Assembly: GCF_003332305.1 (NCBI RefSeq)
Contig: NZ_QOIO01000013.1
Span: 1-64,000 of the forward strand
Source of the DNA: Microvirga aerophila
GTDB lineage: Bacteria; Pseudomonadota; Alphaproteobacteria; Rhizobiales; Beijerinckiaceae
DNA length: 64,000 nt
Reading direction: 5' to 3'
Shown piece after piece: positions 1 through 8,637 of the stretch (position 1 is the first letter of the stretch; each line of letters opens with the position of its first letter). The notes under the pieces are model-generated. The model had not been told where the DNA came from and did not search any database. It worked only from the letters and a program-made list of their open reading frames with translations. The position numbers and the translations under genes are program-made.

Positions 1-159
1 GCCTATGACAAGACGCTGTATCGGCAACGGCACAAGGTTGAGAACATGTTCGCCAAGCTCAAGGACTGGCGCCGGATTGCAACCCGCTATGACCGCTGCG
101 CCCACACCTTCTTCTCGGCCATCTGCATCGCAGCGGCCGTCGCCTTCTACCTCAATTAA
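1..159 (+). CDS. IS5-family transposase, C-terminal part (gene starts before the window)
   Basis: The first 52 codons of the window are open in frame 1 and end with TAA at 157-159. They encode the C-terminal end of a DDE transposase. The segment contains the IS4/IS5 signature Y-(2)-R-(3)-E-(6)-K: Tyr7, Arg10, Glu14 and Lys21 of this fragment, spelling YRQRHKVENMFAKLK. The glutamate is the third acidic catalytic residue. The tail with an alanine-rich helix and YLN at the end is typical of the small IS5-group (IS427-like) transposases of alphaproteobacteria. Whether the N-terminal part is intact lies outside the window. The gene stops about 15 bases before the KAP ATPase gene that the element interrupts. 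Confidence 0.85.
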   Translation, partial: AYDKTLYRQRHKVENMFAKLKDWRRIATRYDRCAHTFFSAICIAAAVAFYLN

Positions 160-172
160 CGAGTCCTGAGCC
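1..172 (+). mobile_element. IS5-family insertion sequence, right end
   Basis: This is the 3' end of the element that carries the transposase. After the transposase stop, the bases GAGTCCTGAGCC (161-172) are the likely terminal inverted repeat. The ATPase homology begins again right after it, around CTAG at 172-175, which resembles the YTAR-type target sites used by IS5 relatives. The left end and a second copy of the target site are not in the window, so the exact boundary is inferred to within a few bases. Confidence 0.65.
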
Positions 173-841
173 TAGGTCATCGATGAGGACCACGAGCTTC
201 TTGATCCCAGCTTCCTTGAGGAGACTCTCAAACTCCTTCTGGAAAGCGCGGATGTGAGTGACCGCGGTTTCCTTCTCCTCCTCAGGGTCGTCGAGGAAAC
301 CCTTCGCTTCTTCGACCGTCTCCTTCAGCTTCTCAACGTCGACCAAGTCGCCTGGACTGGAAACAAGGTCCGAGAGCTTGCCGAGCACCTCGGTCACTTG
401 GTCCGGACTGGGCAGTCCCGCGCCGAAATTCCAGGCCAATTGCGCGCCACGGCGAGCAACCTTCATCCAGCGGACGCGCTTCAGCAGCTTTGTTGCGCCC
501 TTCTTGATCTTCGACCCGTAAGTTTCCGAGTCCCGTAGCTCCTCGACGATGGTTTCCAAAAGGGCCGTCTTGGCGTCGTCAAAGCCTTGGAACCGCCAGC
601 CGTCGAAATGCAGGCACAGCACACCGGATTGCTTCTTGAGCTGTGCTTCAGCCATCCGAAGGACGCTCGACTTCCCAGCGCCCCAGTCGCCATGAACGCC
701 AACGGTAAGAGCTTTATTTGGCGTGGCTTCGATGAGGCGCACCACCGTCTGTGCGATGGCCTCAAAGTAGAGCAGATCGACCACAGTCTCATGATCAGGC
801 ACGACCACGAGTGCGGCCTCCACGGCACCACTGCTCGACAT
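152..841 (-). pseudogene. KAP family P-loop NTPase, truncated by the IS5 element
   Basis: The surviving N-terminal part has about 223 native residues, counted from the ATG at 839-841. I prefer this start because GGGGG lies just upstream; an in-frame start at 901 has no ribosome site. The Walker A motif GVHGDWGAGKSS is at residues 48-59. The strand before Walker B, KKLVVLIDDL, is the last native sequence. In KAP NTPases this motif continues as DDLDR, but here the frame runs into the IS end and finishes with GSGLVN and a stop at 152-154. KAP ATPases are membrane-associated P-loop enzymes, some linked to phage exclusion. This copy lacks its membrane-associated C-terminal half and is probably inactive. 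The missing part may lie left of the IS element. Base composition is lower in GC than the housekeeping genes nearby, which fits transferred DNA. Confidence 0.75.
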
Positions 842-921
842 GGGATCCCCCCGGATACGGCACAGACGTCGGCAGGTCGCCAAGCTATGCTCAAGATTCA
901 TGGTTTGTTCGGATTACCAGA

Positions 922-946
922 CGGGCGGCCCAATCAGGGCCGCCCG
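922..946. other. Perfect hairpin in the KAP leader
   Basis: CGGGCGGCCC at 922-931 pairs perfectly with GGGCCGCCCG at 937-946 around the loop AATCA. It lies about 80 bases upstream of the KAP start and downstream of a possible minus-strand promoter, so it would be in the leader of that transcript. There is no T tract, so a simple terminator is not well supported; an operator or leader structure is possible. Confidence 0.6.
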
Positions 947-957
947 CTAGGTATTGC

Positions 958-988
958 ATTATACTAGGACTTTATGCCGCGTTCTCAA
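958..988 (-). promoter_or_regulatory. Possible sigma-70 promoter for the KAP gene
   Basis: On the minus strand a perfect TATAAT (958-963) is preceded by TTGAGA (983-988), with a 19-base spacer. The spacer is longer than the usual 17. The perfect -10 box is notable in GC-rich DNA and points toward the KAP gene. Confidence 0.4.
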
Positions 989-1253
989 GTCCGATTTGCG
1001 GAAGGCGAACCTCAATTGCGGAAGAACATCGCCTCACACTTCAGCCACACTGGTCTCAACGCGGAACGCTTCGTCTCAGTTGTACTCCCTCAGGCCTGGC
1101 ATTCAGTGCACCTGCCTATGTGCACTGCTGAACCCTCGGTCTGACCTCGTTGTGGTCGAGGTCCTGAGAGGATCTGACCCATCGCCAGCTCAATAAGGAG
1201 TTCAGTTAGATCGAGAGCGAGGTGACAAACTTTTCGCGCTGCGCTGCCACTTT

Positions 1254-1281
1254 ACGGGCTGAGGTGCCAAACTCAGCCCGT
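1254..1281 (-). terminator. Stem-loop after nrdJ
   Basis: ACGGGCTGAG (1254-1263) and CTCAGCCCGT (1272-1281) form a perfect 10-bp stem with an 8-base loop, 30 bases beyond the nrdJ stop codon. No T run follows on the minus strand, so it may be a 3' end-stabilising structure or a weak terminator. Confidence 0.4.
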
Positions 1282-1311
1282 CTTCACACTCAACAACCAC
1301 GGTCGGCATAC

Positions 1312-4300
1312 TCAGCTGCACCCGGTTGTCGATCCGCACGTATCGCACTTCAAGCATGTCCCATTCCGCACCAGCGTGAAGTTCGCGCATTCGGGGCAGG
1401 ATTCGCCCACATAGCCCTTCATCTTGGCCTCGGCGCGCTTGTCCGCGATGGACGGGGCGGCGGGCGAGAAGGCGAGCTTGGACATTTCGGCTTCGCCGAC
1501 CTGCTGCTCGGCCGGAGCGGACTGCGCGAGTTCGCCCTTGAGGGCGGTCGCCCCCATGGTGAGGCCGGTGGTGCCGGTGCGTTGTCCGCCGCCCGTGCTT
1601 CCGCCGCCGCCGGGGATCAGCATGAGGCGGTCGGAGTTGCCGCGGGTGAAGCCGCGGGACACGACGGCGGTGGCGGGGGCGGGCTCCGGGGCCTTCGACT
1701 GGGCTTCGCCCGAGCCGATGGTGGTGGGGCCGGCTTCCGACGGGTCCACATGGGCGAGGTCGTTGCGGGCGAGATAGGAGACCGCAAGCTCCCGGAACAC
1801 GTAGTCGAGGATCGACGTCGCGCTCTTGATGCGCTCGTTGCCCTGGACGAAGCCCGCAGGTTCGAAGCGCGTGAAGGTGAAGGCCTCCACGTATTCCTCC
1901 AGCGGCACGCCGTATTGCAGGCCGAGCGAGATCGCGATGGCGAAGTTGTTCATCATCGCCCGGAAGGCCGCGCCTTCCTTGTGCATGTCGATGAAGATCT
2001 CGCCGAGGCGTCCGTCGTCGTACTCGCCGGTGCGCAGGTACACCTTGTGTCCGCCGACCACGGCCTTTTGGGTGTAGCCCTTGCGGCGGTCGGGCATCTT
2101 CTCCCGGTCGCGGATGGCGACGACGCGCTCCACGATCTTCTCGACGATCTTCTCCGACAGGTTCGCGGCTTTCGCGGCGGCGGGCAGGGCGGTGAGCGCT
2201 TCCACCGCGTCCTCCGCGTCGTCCTCCTCATCGGCGATGAGGGCGGAGTTGAGCGGCTGCGAGAGCTTGGAGCCGTCGCGGTAGAGGGCGTTGGCCTTCA
2301 GCGCCAGCTTCCACGAGAGCATGTAGGCGTTCTTGCAATCCTCGACGGTGGCGTCGTTGGGCATGTTGATGGTCTTGGAGATCGCCCCCGAGATGAAGGG
2401 CTGCGCCGCCGCCATCATGCGGATGTGGCTTTCCACCGAGAGATAGCGCTTGCCGATCTTGCCGCAGGGATTGGCGCAATCGAACACCGCGTAGTGCTCG
2501 GGCTTCAGGAACGGCGCGCCTTCCAGGGTCATCGCGCCGCAGATGTGGATGTTGGCGGCCTCGATGTCGGCCTTCGAGTAGCCGAGGAACTGCAGCAGGT
2601 CAAAGGACAGATCGCTGAGCTTTTCCGCCGGGACCTTCAGGGTGTTGACCAGGAAGTCCTCGCCCACGGTCCACTTGTTGAACACGAACTTGATGTCGAA
2701 GGCCGATTTCAGGCCTTTCTCAATCGAGTCGATCTTCTCGTCCGTGAAGCCCTTCGTGCGCAGGGAGCCCGGGTTGACGGCGGGAGCCTGCTTCATGGAG
2801 CCGTGGCCCACCGCATAGGCCTCGATCTCGGCGATCTCGGATTCGCGGTAGCCGAGGACGCGCAGGGCATCCGGCACGGCGCGGTTGATGATCTTCCAAT
2901 AGCCGCCGCCCGCGAGCTTCTTGAACTTCACCAGGGCGAAGTCGGGCTCGATGCCGGTGGTGTCGCAATCCATCACGAGGCCAATGGTGCCGGTGGGCGC
3001 GATGACGGTGGCCTGCGCGTTGCGGTAGCCGTGCTGCTCGCCCAGCTCCAGCGCCTGGTCCCAGGCCCGCTTGGCGTGCGCCACGAGGCTCTGGTCGGGG
3101 CAGGAGGCGTGATCGAGCGGAACCGGGTTGTTGGACAGGCCCTCATAGCCTTCCGCCACACCGTGCGCCGCGCGGCGATGGTTGCGGATCACGCGCAGCA
3201 TGTGCTTCGCGTTGGCCTTGTAGTTCGGGAACGGCCCGAGCTCGCCCGCCATCTCGGCGGAGGTCGCATAGGACACGCCGGTCATGATGGCCGTGAGAGC
3301 GCCGCCGAGCGCGCGGCCGGCATCGGAGTCGTAAGGCAGGCCCATGGTCATGAGCAGGCCGCCGATATTGGCGTAGCCGAGGCCGAGGGTGCGGTACTCG
3401 TAGGAGAGCTGCGCGATCTCCTTGGACGGGAACTGCGCCATCATGACGGAGATTTCGAGCACCACCGTCCAGAGGCGGCAGGCATGCTCGAAAGAGTCCG
3501 CGTCGAAGGTCTTGGTGGCGCGGTCATAGAACTGCAGCAGGTTGGCGGAAGCCAGGTTGCAGGCGGTGTCGTCCAGGAACATGTATTCCGAGCAGGGGTT
3601 CGACGCCCGGATGCGGCCACCGGCGGGGCTGGTGTGCCAGTCGTTCATGGTGGTGTTGAAGTGCAGGCCGGGATCCGCCGACGCCCAAGCGGCGTGGCCG
3701 ATCTGCTCCCACAGGTCGCGGGCCTTCAGGGTCTTGAGAACCTTGCCGTCCTTGCGGGCCTTGAGGTGCCAGTCGGCATCGTTCTCCACCGCGCGCAAAA
3801 AGTCGTCGGTGAGCGAGACCGAGTTGTTGGAGTTCTGGCCGGAGACCGTGAGGTAGGCGTCCGAATCCCAATCGGTGTCGTAGATCGGGAAGTCGATATC
3901 CGTGTAGCCCTGACGCGCGAACTGGATGACGCGCTTGATGTAGTTGTCCGGGATCATGACCCGGCGGGCCATCTTGATCTCTTTCTTCAGGGCCGGGTTT
4001 TTCTCCGGATCGAAGCAGGCGTCGCCCTCGGCCTCGCAGTTCACGCAGGCCTTCATGATGGCCTTGAGGTGCTTGTTGCCGAGCTTGGAGCCGGTCACGA
4101 GCGCGGCGACCTTCTGCTCCTCCTTCACCTTCCAGTCGATGTAGGATTCGATATCCGGATGATCGACATCGACCACCACCATCTTGGCGGCGCGGCGCGT
4201 GGTGCCGCCCGACTTGATGGCGCCGGCGGCGCGGTCGCCGATCTTGAGGAACGACATGAGGCCGGACGAGCGGCCGCCGCCGGAGAGCTTTTCGCCCTCG

Positions 4301-5019
4301 CCGCGCAGCTTGGAGAAGTTGGAGCCGGTGCCGGAGCCGTACTTGAACAGGCGCGCCTCGCGGACCCACAGGTCCATGATGCCGCCCTCGTTCACCAGAT
4401 CGTCCTCGACGCCCTGGATGAAGCAGGCATGGGGCTGCGGATGCTCGTAGGCGGACTTGGACTTGGTGAGCTTGCCGGTCTTGTAGTCCACGTAGAAGTG
4501 GCCCTGGCTCGGCCCGTCGATGCCGTAGGCCCAGTGTAGGCCGGTGTTGAACCATTGCGGCGAGTTCGGCGCGACCATCTGGTTGGCCAGCATGAAGCGC
4601 AGCTCGTCGAAGAACGCCTGCGCGTCTTCCTCGGACGAGAAATAGCCGCCCTTCCAGCCCCAATAGGTCCAGCAGCCGGCGAGCCGGTCGAAGACCTGCT
4701 TGGAGGTCATCTCGGAGCCGAAGCGCTGATCCTCGGGCAGCTCACCGAGCGCCGCGTCGTCGGGCACGGAGCGCCACAGCCAGGAGGGAACGTCGTTCTC
4801 CTCGACCTTCTTCAGGCGCGCGGGCACGCCCGCCTTGCGGAAATACTTCTGGGCCAGAACGTCGGAAGCCACCTGGCTCCAGGTCTCCGGCACTTCGATG
4901 TTCTCAAGCTTGAAGACCACCGACCCGTCCGGATTGCGGATCTCGCTGGTGGCGAGCCGGAAACCCAGAGAGGAGTAGGGCGACTGCCCTGACTTGGTGT
5001 AACGCCGCTCAATCCGCAT
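1312..5019 (-). CDS. nrdJ: Vitamin B12-dependent (class II) ribonucleoside-diphosphate reductase
   Basis: This 1235-residue protein reduces ribonucleotides to deoxyribonucleotides using adenosylcobalamin as the radical source, so it works with or without oxygen. The length matches the long NrdJ form of alphaproteobacteria. The barrel motif [18 protein letters not shown], with its active-site cysteine, is near residue 475. [20 protein letters not shown] lies near residue 675. The last 30 residues hold a cysteine cluster, with CPEC near 1208, CLKCDTC near 1222 and a final GCS; this resembles the zinc-ribbon and redox-active tail that re-reduces the active site. The start ATG (5017-5019) gives the expected [10 protein letters not shown]-terminus. 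The gene stands alone and is transcribed away from the NDUFA12 gene. Two NrdR-like boxes lie about 280-330 bases upstream. I see no cobalamin riboswitch. Confidence 0.97.
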   Translation of the reverse strand: MRIERRYTKSGQSPYSSLGFRLATSEIRNPDGSVVFKLENIEVPETWSQVASDVLAQKYFRKAGVPARLKKVEENDVPSWLWRSVPDDAALGELPEDQRFGSEMTSKQVFDRLAGCWTYWGWKGGYFSSEEDAQAFFDELRFMLANQMVAPNSPQWFNTGLHWAYGIDGPSQGHFYVDYKTGKLTKSKSAYEHPQPHACFIQGVEDDLVNEGGIMDLWVREARLFKYGSGTGSNFSKLRGEGEKLSGGGRSSGLMSFLKIGDRAAGAIKSGGTTRRAAKMVVVDVDHPDIESYIDWKVKEEQKVAALVTGSKLGNKHLKAIMKACVNCEAEGDACFDPEKNPALKKEIKMARRVMIPDNYIKRVIQFARQGYTDIDFPIYDTDWDSDAYLTVSGQNSNNSVSLTDDFLRAVENDADWHLKARKDGKVLKTLKARDLWEQIGHAAWASADPGLHFNTTMNDWHTSPAGGRIRASNPCSEYMFLDDTACNLASANLLQFYDRATKTFDADSFEHACRLWTVVLEISVMMAQFPSKEIAQLSYEYRTLGLGYANIGGLLMTMGLPYDSDAGRALGGALTAIMTGVSYATSAEMAGELGPFPNYKANAKHMLRVIRNHRRAAHGVAEGYEGLSNNPVPLDHASCPDQSLVAHAKRAWDQALELGEQHGYRNAQATVIAPTGTIGLVMDCDTTGIEPDFALVKFKKLAGGGYWKIINRAVPDALRVLGYRESEIAEIEAYAVGHGSMKQAPAVNPGSLRTKGFTDEKIDSIEKGLKSAFDIKFVFNKWTVGEDFLVNTLKVPAEKLSDLSFDLLQFLGYSKADIEAANIHICGAMTLEGAPFLKPEHYAVFDCANPCGKIGKRYLSVESHIRMMAAAQPFISGAISKTINMPNDATVEDCKNAYMLSWKLALKANALYRDGSKLSQPLNSALIADEEDDAEDAVEALTALPAAAKAANLSEKIVEKIVERVVAIRDREKMPDRRKGYTQKAVVGGHKVYLRTGEYDDGRLGEIFIDMHKEGAAFRAMMNNFAIAISLGLQYGVPLEEYVEAFTFTRFEPAGFVQGNERIKSATSILDYVFRELAVSYLARNDLAHVDPSEAGPTTIGSGEAQSKAPEPAPATAVVSRGFTRGNSDRLMLIPGGGGSTGGGQRTGTTGLTMGATALKGELAQSAPAEQQVGEAEMSKLAFSPAAPSIADKRAEAKMKGYVGESCPECANFTLVRNGTCLKCDTCGSTTGCS

Positions 5020-5299
5020 CGGTCTATTCCTTTAACTCGGGACAACAAGCCCCCTGCCGCGATTGTTGCCTCGCAGCGCCCCAGCCCACATTGTTCGACA
5101 CGCCTCGCGATCCGTTTCTTAAGATCGCCTACGCGACTCGTCCGAGTTTCGGCTGCCTCCTCGGACGCCATGAAGCCCGCGGCGCAATCTTGCCGCGTGG
5201 CTCAAACGCAAGTCCCTTGGAGGTACTCAACCGGCCTTTTCAAACCGGCCGCCGGTCTCGGATCGGCACCTGGCCAAGCTAGTCGCGTTGTAAGCCCTA

Positions 5300-5347
5300 C
5301 GTCAAGAACTAGTGTCAGGCGGCGTTGTTCCGAACTAGATGTTGTGT
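5300..5347 (-). promoter_or_regulatory. Two NrdR-like boxes upstream of nrdJ
   Basis: The NrdR repressor binds paired 16-bp boxes of the form acaCwAtATaTwGtgt. The block 5332-5347 (GAACTAGATGTTGTGT) matches 12 of 16 positions and 5300-5315 (CGTCAAGAACTAGTGT) matches 10 of 16. They are separated by 16 bp, so their starts are 32 bp apart, the helical spacing typical of NrdR box pairs. The consensus is recalled from the literature. The boxes lie about 280 bases from the nrdJ start, which would imply a long leader. NrdR itself is not in the window. Confidence 0.45.
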
Positions 5348-5468
5348 GTGGCTGTGAGAATTGTGGATAACCACGACCCCTCCAGCTAAGCCTCGGAGAC
5401 TCCTTTCAGAATCCATTTCGACTTTTTGCAGCGGCCAAGCTTGTCCGGCTAAGATTCGAGGCTTCGGT

Positions 5469-5503
5469 GCCACTAGTGGCTGACAAATTTGTCGAGCCGG
5501 CTC
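5469..5503. promoter_or_regulatory. Three adjacent perfect palindromes, possible operator cluster
   Basis: Three perfect palindromes follow each other directly: GCCACTAGTGGC (5469-5480), GACAAATTTGTC (5482-5493, after a single T) and GAGCCGGCTC (5494-5503). They differ in sequence, so they are not copies of one repeat. The position between divergent genes suits binding sites for dimeric regulators. No regulator can be named from the sequence. Confidence 0.5.
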
Positions 5504-5710
5504 CAATCGGCGGAACTGGTCTTGACGTTGCGGCGGATGCGGAGTCGCACACGTGAAAGCGAGGAAAACATGGGAAAAACGTCCCCCTGACGCCTTACGC
5601 TGAGGCATGAGGGAATCAGACGGAATCACTTGCATCGCGAGACTGGACTTCGGACAGGCGGGAAGCCATATTCCGCGCAACTTTCGAGAACCCCCGCAGC
5701 GGCAGCATCG

Positions 5711-6121
5711 ATGAAACAGTTTTTGACGCAGTTCTTCACTTGGTGGAACGGCCAGACCCTCGGCACCCGATTCTACACCTGGCGTCAGGGCCAGTTCGTC
5801 GGCTCCGACGAGTTCGGCAACAACTACTACCGGGCTCAAGGGCATCGCGTTGACCCGAATGTGGGTTCCGAGCGTCGCTGGGTCATCTACAATGGCGAGG
5901 CCGACGCCTCCAAGGTTCCGCCTGGCTGGCGCGCCTGGCTCACCCATAATGCGGAACTGGCTCCGAGCGAGGAGACCTATATACCGCATCCGTGGGAAAG
6001 GCCGTACGTTCCCAACACGACCGGGACAACCGAGGCCTATCGCCCATCCGGCTCGCAGTTGTCGGAAGGCCGTCGTCCGGCTGCGACTGGCGATTACGTG
6101 CCGTGGTCGCCAGGGGAGTGA
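5711..6121 (+). CDS. NADH:ubiquinone oxidoreductase accessory subunit NDUFA12 (B17.2) family
   Basis: The 136-residue product starts MKQFLTQFFTWWNGQTLGTR, the characteristic N-terminus of this family. It continues with the aromatic and basic core FVGSDEFGNNYY and the motif VGSERRWVIYNGEADAS, followed by a PPGWRAWLTH segment. The family is the bacterial counterpart of the mitochondrial complex I subunit and binds the peripheral arm; alphaproteobacteria carry it away from the nuo operon, as here, with nuoA-G some 51 kb downstream. I chose the ATG at 5711 because the open frame before it lacks family similarity. The product has no signal peptide or membrane segment and should act at the cytoplasmic face of complex I. 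Confidence 0.93.
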   Translation: MKQFLTQFFTWWNGQTLGTRFYTWRQGQFVGSDEFGNNYYRAQGHRVDPNVGSERRWVIYNGEADASKVPPGWRAWLTHNAELAPSEETYIPHPWERPYVPNTTGTTEAYRPSGSQLSEGRRPAATGDYVPWSPGE

Positions 6122-6146
6122 GGCGCGAAGCGTCTCGCACGACTCC

Positions 6147-6374
6147 ATGCTGAACAGACCGCAAAAGCGGACCTGCGTCGAATGCGGTCTGGCCTACGGA
6201 CACCCCGATTTTACCTACCACGCAGGCCAGGTGCAGAACGGTCCCGCCTACTGGTCGGACCGGGGCCTCCTGTGTTCGCACACCTGCTCCGTGGCTCACT
6301 TCATCCGCCGGGAGAAGGACGGGACGCCCATGACGGAGCCGGCGCCAGATCCATTCGGAAGAAACCGGTCTTAA
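6147..6374 (+). CDS. Small Cys-rich hypothetical protein
   Basis: This 75-residue frame follows the NDUFA12 gene by 25 bases. It contains CVECG near residue 10 and CSHTC near residue 43, a pattern of paired cysteines that could bind zinc, with a His/Tyr-rich stretch between and a Pro-rich polar tail. No clear Shine-Dalgarno sequence precedes the ATG at 6147. I do not recognise a named family. The close spacing suggests cotranscription with NDUFA12. The frame could be spurious, but the cysteine spacing and sensible composition support a real gene. Confidence 0.5.
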   Translation: MLNRPQKRTCVECGLAYGHPDFTYHAGQVQNGPAYWSDRGLLCSHTCSVAHFIRREKDGTPMTEPAPDPFGRNRS

Positions 6375-6502
6375 GAGCGATCGTTCAGGAAACGCGCGAG
6401 ATCCTTCGCCGATGAAAGGCCGCGCGTGCGCCTGCAACTCGCCGGGGCACTAGACGTTCGAGGGAACCTGCTCCCTGTGGTCGATCCAGCCCTGCCATGG
6501 GA

Positions 6503-7126
6503 TCAGCGACCAGCCTTCGGGTGGAAATAGGATTGAAACCGGACCGCGCCGTCGGCGAACAGGCCGAAGGCTTGGATGACCTGCCCTTGATCAAGCTCGA
6601 TGCCGCGCGCGACGCCAGCGCCTTTCAGAACGGCTCCGCGTTCGTCGGGCTCCGGATGCCGGTGGGAGCCGCCGTCCCCCAGCCGGCAGTTCTGGCACCG
6701 GATGGGGCCGAGGATCTGAGCGCCCCGACCGATCCGGTTCGATGAGGAAAGGGATCCGCCACCTAGAAGCCGTGCCTCGTCGCCGATCTCGATTCGCGAA
6801 CCGGCCTCTGCCTTGACGGTAAACCCGCCTTCCTCCCCGATCTCGACGCCCGATCCCACCATCACGTCTGCGCCCGAAGCGACGATCCGCACGCCCGGGA
6901 ACAGGATGGTTCCGGCTCCGATGCTCAAGCGTCCGCCATTCGAGGCTTCAAGGATGACGTTAGGCCACAGGATCACGTCCTCAGCCAGGGCCACTCCGGG
7001 CGAGATGAGAACCGAGGCGGGATCCGGCATCCTGATGCTTCCGCCCGCCAGGATCAAAGTCTCCTCGATGCTGAGGAACCCCATGGCCCGGCGCATGGAA
7101 TCGATCTTGGACAGGGCTTCCGTCAT
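6503..7126 (-). CDS. Left-handed beta-helix (hexapeptide repeat) protein, acyltransferase-like
   Basis: The 207-residue product is built mostly of hexapeptide-type turns: runs such as ISPGVALAEDVILWPNVILE, LSIGAGTILFPGVRI, VMVGSGVEIGEEGGF and IEIGDEARLLGGG fit a left-handed parallel beta-helix. That fold occurs in acyltransferases and gamma-carbonic anhydrases, often as trimers. A turn near residue 145 reads IRCQNCRLGDGG, and the C-terminal part is less regular. The start at 7126 is preceded by GAGG seven bases upstream; a longer frame upstream lacks a ribosome site. I cannot assign a substrate. It is transcribed opposite to both neighbours. Confidence 0.7.
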   Translation of the reverse strand: MTEALSKIDSMRRAMGFLSIEETLILAGGSIRMPDPASVLISPGVALAEDVILWPNVILEASNGGRLSIGAGTILFPGVRIVASGADVMVGSGVEIGEEGGFTVKAEAGSRIEIGDEARLLGGGSLSSSNRIGRGAQILGPIRCQNCRLGDGGSHRHPEPDERGAVLKGAGVARGIELDQGQVIQAFGLFADGAVRFQSYFHPKAGR

Positions 7127-7293
7127 GAACGTCCTCGCATGGCGCAGGCCACCAGGAGAGCGCATTTTTATCACCCGTGAAAGGCTACGCTTGTTCGTCT
7201 TGCCCTTTTTCCAACATGGTTCGCGTGTTATCGCGTTGCCAGGACGCGAAGACGGCCATGTCTGGCCAAACCGATAGGGCGTGGACGAGCGAT

Positions 7294-7911
7294 ATGAATT
7301 TCGGATGGACACGAGCCGCCTTGGTGCTAGCATCTTTCATCGGCGGCGTTGGAGCGGCTCAGGCGGACAGGATCAAGAATCCCACCGCGGTCTTTTCAGG
7401 CCTCGACAAGATCACCGGCCGCATCGTGTCGTTCGAGGTCGCGGTGGATGAAACCGTCCAGTTCGGCGCCCTTCAGATGCGCGCGCGCGTCTGCTTCACC
7501 AAGCCGGCGACGGAAAGCCCGAACACGACGTCGTTCGTGGAGGTCGAGGAGGTCGGTCAGCAGGGCAAGAACAACCGGGTTTTCTCCGGTTGGATGTTTG
7601 CCGCAAGCCCTGGCCTGCACGGGCTCGAGCACCCGGTCTACGATATCTGGCTGGTGGACTGCAAAGGCGGCACGGAGGTCATCGCCGAACCCAAGGAAGT
7701 GATCGAGGAGCCGCCTCCGGTGCAGGATGCAGCCCAGCGTCCGGGAGGCCCTGCGCAGCCGGGCAGCATCATCAGCCCCACGGGGGCTCAGGCCGCGCCG
7801 CCGCCGCCTCCGATCGAAACCGCGCCCCTTCAGCAGCAGCCAGCGCGCCGCGCCGCTCCCCAGAGGCAGACGGCGCCGATCATCAACAACGACCGCACCA
7901 ACGATCGATAG
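7294..7911 (+). CDS. DUF2155 domain-containing exported protein
   Basis: The 205-residue product starts MNFGWTRAALVLASFIGGVGAAQA, a clear Sec signal peptide with cleavage after AQA near residue 24. The core (about residues 25-135) begins NPTAVFSGLDKITGRIVSFEVAVDE and contains FGALQMRARVCFTK, FVEVEEV and IWLVDCKGG, as in DUF2155. Two cysteines in the core could form a disulfide in the periplasm. The tail, from about residue 145, is proline- and glutamine-rich and low in complexity. Function is unknown. The order NDUFA12, DUF2155, aat is, as I recall, common in Hyphomicrobiales. The frame extends upstream to 7177, but the signal peptide fixes the start at 7294. Confidence 0.85.
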   Translation: MNFGWTRAALVLASFIGGVGAAQADRIKNPTAVFSGLDKITGRIVSFEVAVDETVQFGALQMRARVCFTKPATESPNTTSFVEVEEVGQQGKNNRVFSGWMFAASPGLHGLEHPVYDIWLVDCKGGTEVIAEPKEVIEEPPPVQDAAQRPGGPAQPGSIISPTGAQAAPPPPPIETAPLQQQPARRAAPQRQTAPIINNDRTNDR

Positions 7912-7944
7912 CGGCGGCCGTTCGCGGCTGAGCGCCGAAGGGCT

Positions 7945-8616
7945 CTAGGCTGTGGCTGGTGTAAGGGCGGCCATTACCTGCTCGCCTGTCACCGTGGTTT
8001 CCCGCGGCCAGACATACCAGTCGCCTTCATGGTCCATGGAGGCTCTCAGCATCTGCTTGTAGTTCCGCCTGGAAACCTCGATCGCGCCGAACTGGGCCAG
8101 GTGAGGGGTCACGAACTGCGTGTCGAGAAGCGTAAAACCGCCGCGACGCAGGCGCGCCACGAGATGAACCAGGGCGACCTTCGAGGCGTCGCGCTCGGTA
8201 TGGAACATGCTCTCGCCGAAGAACGCGCCCCGCAGGCGCACGCCATAGAGCCCGCCGACCAGACGCCCGCCCTGATAGACTTCGACCGTATGGCAGTAAC
8301 CGGCGTCGAAGAGCTGACCGTAGAGGGTCTTGATCCGGCGGCTGATCCAGGTTTTCTCGCGGTCGAAGCCGGGCATGGCGCACCCGGCGATCACGCCGTC
8401 GAAATCCTCGTCTACCCGAACCTCGAAAAGGTCGGAGCGCACCGTGCGCGCGAGGCGCTTCCCCACATGGAAGCTGTCGAGAGGAATGATGCCCCTCTCG
8501 CGCGGCTCGACCCAGAACAAGGACGGATCATTCGCATCTTCCGCCATGGGAAAGATGCCGGCAGCATAGGCCTTGAGCAGGATCTCAGGCGTGATGTCGA
8601 TCTGGTCTGCCCTCAT
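7945..8616 (-). CDS. aat: Leucyl/phenylalanyl-tRNA-protein transferase
   Basis: The 223-residue enzyme transfers Leu or Phe from aminoacyl-tRNA to N-terminal Arg or Lys of proteins, marking them for ClpAP in the bacterial N-degron pathway. The N-terminal segment [20 protein letters not shown] and the following [17 protein letters not shown] are diagnostic. [19 protein letters not shown], with its GESMF core, and the later [20 protein letters not shown] are also family hallmarks. The length is normal. The stop at 7945 faces the DUF2155 gene. The start lies 21 bases after accC, so it is probably the last gene of the accB-accC-aat run. The protein is cytoplasmic. Confidence 0.96.
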   Translation of the reverse strand: MRADQIDITPEILLKAYAAGIFPMAEDANDPSLFWVEPRERGIIPLDSFHVGKRLARTVRSDLFEVRVDEDFDGVIAGCAMPGFDREKTWISRRIKTLYGQLFDAGYCHTVEVYQGGRLVGGLYGVRLRGAFFGESMFHTERDASKVALVHLVARLRRGGFTLLDTQFVTPHLAQFGAIEVSRRNYKQMLRASMDHEGDWYVWPRETTVTGEQVMAALTPATA

Positions 8617-8637
8617 TCCCCTATAGGTAGCACGGCT

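Larger units (their letters stand above)
842..1311. other. Intergenic stretch between the KAP gene and nrdJ
   Basis: I see no convincing gene in this stretch. It holds a possible promoter and a perfect hairpin upstream of the KAP gene, and a 10-bp stem-loop just after nrdJ. Short open frames here have no recognisable protein character, and the region may be decayed accessory DNA. Confidence 0.6.
5020..5710. other. Divergent intergenic region, nrdJ / NDUFA12
   Basis: This 691-base region separates two divergent genes. It contains two NrdR-like boxes (5300-5347) and three adjacent perfect palindromes (5469-5503). I see no supported protein or RNA gene. The short open frames lack codon bias and recognisable motifs. 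Confidence 0.6.

Noticed and set aside
1202-1390. A 62-codon minus-strand frame overlapping the end of nrdJ
   Set aside because: It is a shifted frame over the conserved Cys-rich nrdJ tail with a non-conserved extension and has no ribosome site.
1222-4539. 1105-codon open frame on the plus strand opposite nrdJ
   Set aside because: It mirrors the GC-rich codon bias of nrdJ on the other strand, shows no domain motifs, and has repetitive Gly/Arg/Val/Leu composition typical of antisense frames.
5251-5259. GAGACCGGC on the minus strand, resembling the B12 box of a cobalamin riboswitch upstream of nrdJ
   Set aside because: Other conserved riboswitch parts, such as the GCCACTG segment and the conserved core around it, are not seen in the correct order, so one short match is not enough.
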